The position numbers were made by a program, and so were the translations under genes. Shown one piece after another: positions 1 through 6,256 of a stretch of 23,888 bases of DNA (its first letter is position 1; the number at the start of each line of letters is the position of its first letter). Source of the DNA: a virus. The stretch spans positions 1 to 23,888 of IMG/VR virus record IMGVR_UViG_3300004807_000126; one strand, written 5' to 3'. The notes below the pieces were generated by a model that saw only the letters and a program-made list of their open reading frames with translations, ran no database searches and was not told the origin of the DNA.

Positions 1-2
1 CC

Positions 3-266
3 AATCAACTTGGCGTAACAACTGGTAGTAGCATTTATAATGCCACAGATGAATTTTACATAGCGTATATTAGTTTCCAACAAGACCCAAATTTAAATAG
101 GGTTCGTCAAATCATCAGCAGTCTAACTACTGATAATTTTCCTGGAACTGATGTACCATTCATGAATGGTTATTATGAAAAAGATTACCAAGAGGTATTG
201 AATTATGGTACACAACGTGAAAGATATACCTGGACATTTAAGTTAACAAGATTAGAGTTTCAATAG
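3..266 (+). CDS. Partial tail-module protein, C-terminal 87 residues
   Basis: An open frame runs in from the left edge with no start codon in the window and stops with TAG at 264-266. It encodes the last 87 residues of a protein that ends in a beta-strand-like stretch (YTWTFKLTRLEFQ). I do not recognise the family. It sits directly before the tail tube gene, the place held in lambda-type gene orders by the tail terminator (gpU-like) or a neck protein, so a tail-terminator or head-tail connector role is an inference from position only. The next gene begins 23 bases later behind a good ribosome site, so the two are probably co-transcribed. Confidence 0.6.
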   Translation, partial: NQLGVTTGSSIYNATDEFYIAYISFQQDPNLNRVRQIISSLTTDNFPGTDVPFMNGYYEKDYQEVLNYGTQRERYTWTFKLTRLEFQ

Positions 267-289
267 CCACTACTTAAGGAGAACACATA

Positions 290-775
290 ATGGCAAACGT
301 AAGAATTACAACAAACACGACTGGTACGCAACCGATTATTCAAATCGGTTTGACAGGTGCAAATTTAGCAGACCCTAATGTCTCTATCACTATACCTTTC
401 GTACAAGAAGTGACAATCACAAACAGTACTGGTGTTTATGCGTATACAGACTTTACCGATGTAGACCAACGTAAACTAAGTACACCTGCTGATAACAAGA
501 TTGGTACAAATATTGTTGTTGATGCTACAAGTTATTTCGGTAACGCAACAGCAACAGCAAATACTGCCGCATATCTTGGTATTGCAAGTTTATCAACCAA
601 TAAAAACAATTTAGATTTTGAAATTTATTGGAATGGTAGCAACACAGGTGCACACTACTACAAAGGTTCAGGTTTCATTACAAACTTGGCACCAAAGACA
701 AGTCCTACACAACCTGTATGGATCACACCTTTGGAAATCGCTGTAGACGGTACATTTACAACTGGTACAGTTTAA
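290..775 (+). CDS. Probable major tail tube protein
   Basis: A 161-residue protein with a strong AAGGAG ribosome site at 275-280. It is beta-rich, low in Cys and Trp, rich in Thr, Asn and Ala, and ends in a segment (PVWITPLEIAVDGTFTTGTV) of the kind seen at the end of lambda gpV-like tube proteins. The size fits a siphovirus tube subunit, which polymerises around the tape measure. Context supports this: it is followed by a strong terminator, then a frameshifted tail chaperone and the tape measure gene. The terminator directly behind it would allow extra tube mRNA relative to downstream genes, as expected for the most abundant tail protein. The family assignment rests on composition, size and position, not on a motif. 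Confidence 0.7.
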   Translation: MANVRITTNTTGTQPIIQIGLTGANLADPNVSITIPFVQEVTITNSTGVYAYTDFTDVDQRKLSTPADNKIGTNIVVDATSYFGNATATANTAAYLGIASLSTNKNNLDFEIYWNGSNTGAHYYKGSGFITNLAPKTSPTQPVWITPLEIAVDGTFTTGTV

Positions 776-798
776 TTAATCATTGATTAGTTAAAGAC

Positions 799-825
799 AA
801 AAGGCACTCACAAGGTGCCTTTTTT
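799..825 (+). terminator. Rho-independent terminator after tail tube gene
   Basis: A perfect 9-bp stem (AAAAGGCAC 799-807 with GTGCCTTTT 815-823), a 7-base loop and a T tract to 825. It lies 24 bases after the tube stop codon. The next gene starts at 844, so readthrough or a new promoter must supply downstream transcripts. Confidence 0.88.
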
Positions 826-843
826 CATAATAAAGGAAAACAA

Positions 844-1032
844 ATGAACGAACAAAATAGCGTATGGCTAAAAACAAATGAAGAAAAATTTAGAAGTTTA
901 ATTGCCGATGAGGCAAAGGCCATGCCCATGCTTGACAACATGATGGCAACGATTAAACAACTTAAAGCAAAACAAGCATTTAGATTGGCATTACTAAATC
1001 AACTACTTGAAGATGCCAACGACCTCGACTAA
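844..1032 (+). CDS. Small hypothetical protein, 62 aa
   Basis: A 62-residue, mostly helical, charged protein with a clear AAGGA ribosome site about 8 bases before the ATG. No family is recognised. It lies between the tail tube terminator and the tail chaperone gene, so it may be a small tail assembly factor, but nothing in the sequence shows that. Its stop codon TAA is itself part of a late-promoter-like box (ACTAAATACAATAT) that would serve the next gene. Confidence 0.65.
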   Translation: MNEQNSVWLKTNEEKFRSLIADEAKAMPMLDNMMATIKQLKAKQAFRLALLNQLLEDANDLD

Positions 1033-1041
1033 ATACAATAT
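1028..1041 (+). promoter_or_regulatory. Late-promoter-like box upstream of tail chaperone
   Basis: ACTAAATACAATAT, one of nine related boxes in the window. If it is used like the T4 late box (TATAAATA at -13 to -6), transcription would start near 1041, leaving a short leader with the AAAGGA ribosome site of the gene at 1065. Confidence 0.5.
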
Positions 1042-1064
1042 AACAACTTAAAGGAAATTAACAA

Positions 1065-1364
1065 ATGAAATTATCACAACTCTCCGCAAAACCCGTATTA
1101 GTACAAGTTATCTTAGATGACAAAGACATTGTAGACGAATATGGCGAATCATTAGAATTTTACACATGGGATCGTCAGCCAATGAATGTGTTTATGAAAT
1201 TGGCATCAATCGACCTAAAATCAGACAGCAACGATTTACTTAGCGTTATCAAGACATTGATCCTTGATGAAGAAGGTAAAGAAGTTATTACCAATGACAA
1301 CATGTTGCCTGCAAAAGTACTAATGAGAGCAATTACAAAAATTAGCGAATTGTTGGGAAAGTAA
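1065..1364 (+). CDS. Tail assembly chaperone, G-like (frameshift donor)
   Basis: A 99-residue acidic protein in the slot between tube and tape measure that lambda fills with gpG. Its last sense codons are TTG GGA AAG followed by TAA. The bases GGGAAAG (1355-1361) are positioned as G GGA AAG, the same heptamer used for the lambda G/GT shift. A -1 slip continues into the frame of the 1403-1618 ORF without a stop, giving a fused GT-like protein of about 184 residues. In lambda, gpG and gpGT coat the tape measure during tail assembly and are absent from the virion. Sequence similarity to lambda gpG is not visible by eye; the call rests on position, length and the slippery site. Confidence 0.85.
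   Translation: MKLSQLSAKPVLVQVILDDKDIVDEYGESLEFYTWDRQPMNVFMKLASIDLKSDSNDLLSVIKTLILDEEGKEVITNDNMLPAKVLMRAITKISELLGK
1355..1361 (+). promoter_or_regulatory. Programmed -1 ribosomal frameshift site GGGAAAG
   Basis: The heptamer reads G GGA AAG in the frame of the upstream gene, followed at once by its TAA stop (1362-1364). After a -1 slip the reading continues from 1361 as VTGSTFDPHSKELG and joins the ATG frame at 1403. No stop occurs between. This is the X XXY YYZ layout and the exact heptamer known from lambda G/T. Confidence 0.88.
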
Positions 1365-1402
1365 CAGGCAGCACGTTTGACCCACACTCAAAGGAACTAG
1401 GC

Positions 1403-1618
1403 ATGATTGTAACAATAGACACAATGGCTAAGCGTTATAAAATGTTGCCTAGTGAAATACTAGCAACTGCTAGTACCTATGATTTGTATGTCATGGATGC
1501 TGCCATAAGTTATCACAATTATGAGCAATATAAGGCACAACATGGTAAGGAACCAATGCCAGACTATGATGTAGATGAATTACAAGCAATGATGGATAAG
1601 GTTAAAAGTAATGGCTAG
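1403..1618 (+). CDS. Tail assembly chaperone, T-like part (reached by -1 frameshift)
   Basis: A 71-residue ORF in the -1 frame of the gene before it. Its N-terminal part (MAKRYKMLPSEILATASTYD) resembles the second domain of phage tail chaperones. The real product is probably the GT-like fusion, adding 85 residues (14 encoded before this ATG) to the upstream protein. An AAGGA at 1390-1394 precedes the ATG, so independent initiation cannot be excluded. In lambda the T domain binds the tube protein while the G domain coats the tape measure. Its 3' end overlaps the next gene by 8 bases. Confidence 0.82.
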   Translation: MIVTIDTMAKRYKMLPSEILATASTYDLYVMDAAISYHNYEQYKAQHGKEPMPDYDVDELQAMMDKVKSNG

Positions 1619-1952
1619 TGGACCAATAACATTTAGTATCAATCAAACTGCCCTACAAAACAAATTCAAACGAATTACTAATTTGAAGGCAGGTGTTATG
1701 CCTGACCTTTATAAATTCTTTGTTGCTGAAACTCCTGTGCGTAGTGGTAATGCCAGAAACAATACAGTATTAGACAGCAATTTACGCATACAAGCACAAT
1801 ACCAATATGCAGGTGTACTAGATGCGGGACGTGGTTTTCGTGATGGTCAAATGCGTGGTAGTACACAAGCACCTGATGGTATGACTAAGCCAACAACAGT
1901 TGAAGCACAACGTTTAGTTAACCAATACATTCAACAATATGGAAGAACATAA
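1611..1952 (+). CDS. Putative HK97 gp10-like tail component
   Basis: A 113-residue protein. The segment ETPVRSGNARNNT near residues 40-53, followed by a YAGVLDAGRG stretch near residues 64-73, resembles the 'TPVdTGrLrns ... YA..vE.Gr' pattern of HK97 gp10-like tail completion proteins. Those act at the head-tail joint or tail terminator. The position is unusual, because this family usually sits before the tube gene. It overlaps the chaperone by 8 bases and the tape measure by 1 base (TAATG), indicating translational coupling. Confidence in the coding call is high and in the family call moderate. Confidence 0.6.
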   Translation: MASGPITFSINQTALQNKFKRITNLKAGVMPDLYKFFVAETPVRSGNARNNTVLDSNLRIQAQYQYAGVLDAGRGFRDGQMRGSTQAPDGMTKPTTVEAQRLVNQYIQQYGRT

Positions 1953-4288
1953 TGGCACAAGACATGAATATTAGTGTTGGCCTTGATCCTACTCAAGTAC
2001 TTCAAGGTCTACAAAAAATTGGTACTGAACTTAATAATATTGCCAATAAGGCTAAAGATGCATTTAATAGCATGAATGGTGGTATTACAAGTTTTACAGA
2101 CAAATTTAATCCATTAAATGCCGCTGTAACAGATTTAACTGGAGCATTAGGTGCATTAGCAACAATTGGATTTGCAAAAGCCGCCGCTGAGTGGGCTAAT
2201 TCAATGGATAATGTTGCTCGTTCAGTAGGCATGACTATTCCTGAATTGTTAGAATTACAAAGTGCTGTAACACAAAGTGGTGGTAATGCACAAGCCGCAA
2301 GTCGTGGTATAGAAATGTTCTATATGAAATTAGACCAAGCACGACAAGGTGGTACTCAACAACAATATGCATTTGAACGATTGGGCATAACACTTAAAGA
2401 TTTGGCTACATTGGATGATAGAGACTTATTCAAGTTGACTATTCAACGTTTAGCACAAATGCCACGTGATGCCGCAAGTTCACGTATTGAAGTTGAATTG
2501 TTATCTAAAAGTTTTCGTGGTATTCCATTAGACAAAATCAATGAAGAATTAGAAAAAGCACGTGGTCAATTTGCAAACCAAGGTCCAGTTATTAGTCAAG
2601 CAAGTGAAGCATATAATAAATTGCAAGGTGATATACAAAACTTAAAAATTGCATTTTTAACATTGGCACAACCATTAATGGAAGCATTTGCAGGTACTAG
2701 TATATCAGTACAAGATTTTGTTAAAGGTCTAAAGATTGCATTAGAAGTTATTACTGGTATTATTGCTCTTAATTTTACATTAAAATTATTTGCCATGGTT
2801 GATGGATTTATGGCATTGGTAGGTGGAATACGTGCCGCAGTAATTGCCATGGAAGCATTTACAGTTGCAGAAGGTGTTGCAACTATGGGTATAAGTTCTA
2901 TTTTAGGTTTAATTGCAAAATTTACAATTGCCGCAGGTGCCGCATATGGAGTAACTAGTGTTATTGGTGACCTTGATAAAAAACTAGAAGAAAATGCAGG
3001 TAAAAACAAAGAGGCAGCACAAGCCGCACAAGAAAAAGTAGATGCAGATAGAAAAGCCGCATTAGTTGGTCAAGAAGTTTATAAATCATATGATAGAATA
3101 AATGCAGGAATTGTAGCACAAACTAATGCGTTTAAGGAAAATATTCAAGCGCAAATTGATAAGTTTAATGCACAAAGCAAATATGTTGGTTTAAGTGAAG
3201 CAGAAATAGCAAAATTAAATGAAGAAATTAAAGTTCGTGAACAATTTGCTACCAAAATTAGAGACTTACAAACAAAATTAACCGAAGCACAAGCGGCGAA
3301 ACCTGATAGTGACCAAGCAAAAACTGTCGATACATTAAAAAATTCAATTAAAGAATTACAAGGAAGTCAAGAACAATATGCAATAGCCGCTGGTGATGCT
3401 GCAGCCAAAGAAAAAGAAAATAACAATGAAAAACAAATGTCTTTGTTGTTAGATGACCAATTAATTAAAATATTAAAAAATATTGAAGATGTTCAAATAT
3501 CAATGGATGAATTGACAATGACTAATGATGAAAAAAAATTAGCAAACATTGATAAACAAACTCAAGCATATATTGCATTAGAAAAAGAAAAACGCCGCGC
3601 ACAACTTGGTCCAGATGCTGATTTATCACAAGATGCAACATTACAAAAAAATATTGATAAAATTATTAATGCACAAGATAAACTTAAAGATAAAACCAAA
3701 GAAGAAATTGCATTAAGTCGTGATTTTAGTACAGGTTGGAATGGTGCCGCTAGTCAATTTATTGCAGACGCTACAAATGCCGGGGCTATGGGTCAAAAAG
3801 CATTTAGTAGTTTTACAACTAATATAGGTAAATCAATTGATACTTTTGTACAAACAGGTAAATTTAGTTTCGGTGACTTAACAAGAAGTATTCTTCAAGA
3901 TTTAGTTAAAATGGAATTACAATTTGAAGAAGCACAATTGTTTAAGATGTTAGGTCTAGATAAATCAGGAGGTGGTAGCATACTTGGTAGCATATTCAGT
4001 GGTTTAGGTTTTGCTGATGGTGGTGACCCTCCAGTTGGTAAAGCAAGTATTGTTGGTGAGAATGGTCCTGAATTGTTTGTACCAAAAACACCTGGCACTA
4101 TTGTACCTAATAATGCAATGTCTGGCGGTAATAATAATTCACCAACGCCAACTGTAACACACAATTACAATTATAACATCAATGCAATTGACCAACGTAG
4201 TGTTGCACAATTCTTTGCCGAAAATCGTAAGACCATGTTAGGTACTATGCAAATGGCACAAAAAGAATTACCTTATTATAATCAATAA
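1952..4288 (+). CDS. Tail tape measure protein
   Basis: A 778-residue protein, the largest in the tail block, starting in a TAATG overlap. The N-terminal third is helical, with hydrophobic stretches around residues 50-75 and 260-335 that fit the tape measure membrane-spanning segments. The middle, about 340-590, is a long charged coiled-coil-like stretch rich in Lys, Glu and Gln. The C-terminus has the typical lambda-type segment (FADGGDPPVGKASIVGENGP, about residues 688-707). At roughly 1.5 angstrom per residue the tail would be near 115 nm, an inference from the family rule. The protein sets tail length and is delivered during DNA injection. Confidence 0.93.
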   Translation: MAQDMNISVGLDPTQVLQGLQKIGTELNNIANKAKDAFNSMNGGITSFTDKFNPLNAAVTDLTGALGALATIGFAKAAAEWANSMDNVARSVGMTIPELLELQSAVTQSGGNAQAASRGIEMFYMKLDQARQGGTQQQYAFERLGITLKDLATLDDRDLFKLTIQRLAQMPRDAASSRIEVELLSKSFRGIPLDKINEELEKARGQFANQGPVISQASEAYNKLQGDIQNLKIAFLTLAQPLMEAFAGTSISVQDFVKGLKIALEVITGIIALNFTLKLFAMVDGFMALVGGIRAAVIAMEAFTVAEGVATMGISSILGLIAKFTIAAGAAYGVTSVIGDLDKKLEENAGKNKEAAQAAQEKVDADRKAALVGQEVYKSYDRINAGIVAQTNAFKENIQAQIDKFNAQSKYVGLSEAEIAKLNEEIKVREQFATKIRDLQTKLTEAQAAKPDSDQAKTVDTLKNSIKELQGSQEQYAIAAGDAAAKEKENNNEKQMSLLLDDQLIKILKNIEDVQISMDELTMTNDEKKLANIDKQTQAYIALEKEKRRAQLGPDADLSQDATLQKNIDKIINAQDKLKDKTKEEIALSRDFSTGWNGAASQFIADATNAGAMGQKAFSSFTTNIGKSIDTFVQTGKFSFGDLTRSILQDLVKMELQFEEAQLFKMLGLDKSGGGSILGSIFSGLGFADGGDPPVGKASIVGENGPELFVPKTPGTIVPNNAMSGGNNNSPTPTVTHNYNYNINAIDQRSVAQFFAENRKTMLGTMQMAQKELPYYNQ

Positions 4289-4303
4289 CTTACAAGGATA
4301 AAA

Positions 4304-5002
4304 ATGAGTACAGGACTACAAACAATCATAGACCGTTGCAATGGTATCAGAATTAACCGTCGCAAGGTCGTTGGTATACAATATACACGTAACGAAATTC
4401 CACGTGTAAGTCAAACACCAACAACCAATCCATGGAAAATAACATTAGATATGCCAAATAGTTTTCGCTATAGTGAGGCACGTGCGTTATTAGAACAACT
4501 TGATACATTAGATGCAACAACACCGCAAATTGTAAGTTTTGGTGACTTGCCTGCGCTAAGTTGGATATTCCAATATCAAGGTGATTTAACACCTGCACAA
4601 CTAGCAGGCATCACAGTACAAAGTTGGGTTGGAACAACATTAACACTAACAGGATTACCTGCAGTAAATGCAAACACAGTATTGTTTCAACAAAATGATT
4701 TGATACAAATTAGCACATATCCTTATCCAACAACATCAGCCAATGTAGTATTACGTGGCACAGGTTCAACAGTAACAGTTACAACACAAAGACCAAATAT
4801 CATAACAACAGGTTCTGTTGTTGGTCATGGTATTGTAGTTGGTGCAAATTGTCAATTCAATATGTTTTGTCCTAACATGCCTGTATACAAATTAACAGTT
4901 GGTGGTTACATTGGTAATCAATCTGCAGGTGTAGTAACAAACAATGCGTTGATACAATGGAGTGACACATTTAACTTGTACGAATTTACAGGGAGTGCAT
5001 AA
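4304..5002 (+). CDS. Minor tail protein, lambda M-like / distal tail candidate
   Basis: A 232-residue protein directly after the tape measure, with an AAGGA ribosome site. The start (residues 1-100) and the last 45 residues read as one beta-rich domain, while the Thr/Val-rich middle, about 112-185, looks like an inserted beta module. The position between tape measure and L-like gene corresponds to lambda gpM, part of the tail tip. The match is positional; no motif is decisive. Its stop overlaps the next start in TAATG, so the two are translated together. Confidence 0.6.
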   Translation: MSTGLQTIIDRCNGIRINRRKVVGIQYTRNEIPRVSQTPTTNPWKITLDMPNSFRYSEARALLEQLDTLDATTPQIVSFGDLPALSWIFQYQGDLTPAQLAGITVQSWVGTTLTLTGLPAVNANTVLFQQNDLIQISTYPYPTTSANVVLRGTGSTVTVTTQRPNIITTGSVVGHGIVVGANCQFNMFCPNMPVYKLTVGGYIGNQSAGVVTNNALIQWSDTFNLYEFTGSA

Positions 5003-5808
5003 TGGATATTATCCCAGCAGTAGCAGGTAATAAAACAAATGTTATCAATGCCGAATTTGTTAAATTAACAATTTACAATAACTTAACTGCCGTTGTAGCA
5101 ACTGCAATTACTATTGGTCAACAATATGAAATTGTAACAGATGGCACAACAGATTGGACAACAGCAGGCGCACCTAACAATTTAACAGGTACAACATTTA
5201 CAGCAACAGTAGTACCAACAGGTACAGGCACAGCATACAATGTAAACATTTATACATTTAGTAGTTCATACAATTATGAAACCATTAACAACCAAGTTTA
5301 TAGTCCTCTTGGTGGTTTATTAGCAGTTGGTGTACAAAACAGAAACATTAAAGCAACAAGTGCTGATACATCAGTTAGTTTAAGTGGTATTGATGGTAAT
5401 AACATTGCCATTGTGTTAGAACAAAAAATTAAGGGCAGTAAAATTGAAATTGTTAGGGGTTTCTATGATACCAGTATGCAATTAACAAGTACTGCACATA
5501 GATTTACAGGTATCATAACAAGTTATAATATTGCAGAGGATCGTCATGATTTGGTTGATACCTTTACAGTTACATTAAGTGCAAGTTCATTTCAACAAGT
5601 ATTAAAAAATCGTGTGGCAGGTAGAAAAACCAATCCACAAAGTTGGAATGTATGGTTCCCAAGTGATACCAGTATGAGTAGAGTATATAGTATTGCAGGT
5701 GCATATTTTGATTGGGGAGCACCAGCATCAAGTTCAACAACAAATCCAAGTGGAAGTGCATTGACATTACAACAAGCAATACAAAGTACACCATCAAATG
5801 CGAGTTAA
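5002..5808 (+). CDS. Minor tail tip protein, lambda L-like, with inserted beta module
   Basis: A 268-residue protein. Its core shows the run NRNIKATSADTSVSLSGIDG, then IVLEQKIKGSKIEIVRGFYD, then a RVAGRKTNPQSWNVWFPSD region, and finally a tyrosine-rich YSIAGAYFDWG segment. I associate this pattern with gpL-type tail tip hub proteins. Residues about 29-81 interrupt this fold with a Thr-rich module (DGTTDWTTAGAPNN, GTTFTATVVPTGTGTA) of a kind common in aquatic phage structural proteins. Removing it brings EFVKLTIYN next to IYTFSSSYNY. Lambda gpL is a hub protein of the tail tip. The C-terminal 30 residues are low-complexity Ser/Thr. Confidence 0.65.
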   Translation: MDIIPAVAGNKTNVINAEFVKLTIYNNLTAVVATAITIGQQYEIVTDGTTDWTTAGAPNNLTGTTFTATVVPTGTGTAYNVNIYTFSSSYNYETINNQVYSPLGGLLAVGVQNRNIKATSADTSVSLSGIDGNNIAIVLEQKIKGSKIEIVRGFYDTSMQLTSTAHRFTGIITSYNIAEDRHDLVDTFTVTLSASSFQQVLKNRVAGRKTNPQSWNVWFPSDTSMSRVYSIAGAYFDWGAPASSSTTNPSGSALTLQQAIQSTPSNAS

Positions 5809-5811
5809 CAA

Positions 5812-6255
5812 ATGATTAGAAAAGCAAATAAATTTGACATACCAAGAATTTTTGAAATGCTACGTAATTATCGTGATGCAGGATCAATCAATGGCGTAAG
5901 CGATATTGATGATGAAAAAACACCAATGGTTGTTATGACACATATATTAGTTGGTGGTGGCATTGCATTAGTAGCAGAAAAAGAAAATGATATCATTGGT
6001 ATGTTGTTAGCAATTAAAAGCCCAAATTTATGGGACGAAAAGAAATACATGATGTATGAAATTGCATATTGGGTAGAACCTGAACATCGCAATGGCACAG
6101 CAGGTTACAGATTGTTAAAAGAATATGTAAAATTATGTGATGAATTGGTAGATAACAATCAAATTGAAAGGTATACTATGACACAAATGAGTGGTCAAAA
6201 ATTAAATTACAGTAGGTTTGGACTAAAGCCTGCAGAAGTAACTTGGAGTTCATAA
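5812..6255 (+). CDS. GNAT-family N-acetyltransferase
   Basis: A 147-residue protein with the GNAT plan: an N-terminal IRKANKFDIPRIFEML helix, a central strand pair (IALVAEKENDIIGMLLA), a YEIAYWVEPEHRNG strand-loop and a helix (GYRLLKEYVKLC). The acetyl-CoA loop reads H92-R-N-G95-T-A97, with His where the consensus (Q/R-x-x-G-x-G/A) has Gln or Arg. These enzymes transfer acetyl from acetyl-CoA to amines or protein N-termini; the substrate is unknown. It starts 3 bases after the L-like gene and ends one base before the J-like gene, in the slot lambda gives to gpK and gpI, so it is part of the tail operon. A role in modifying a tail or host protein is inference. Confidence 0.8.
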   Translation: MIRKANKFDIPRIFEMLRNYRDAGSINGVSDIDDEKTPMVVMTHILVGGGIALVAEKENDIIGMLLAIKSPNLWDEKKYMMYEIAYWVEPEHRNGTAGYRLLKEYVKLCDELVDNNQIERYTMTQMSGQKLNYSRFGLKPAEVTWSS

Positions 6256-6256
6256 C

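Noticed and set aside
2596-3009. Minus-strand ORFs opposite the tape measure and other large genes
   Set aside because: They mirror strongly coding + strand frames, lack ribosome sites and have no recognisable domains.
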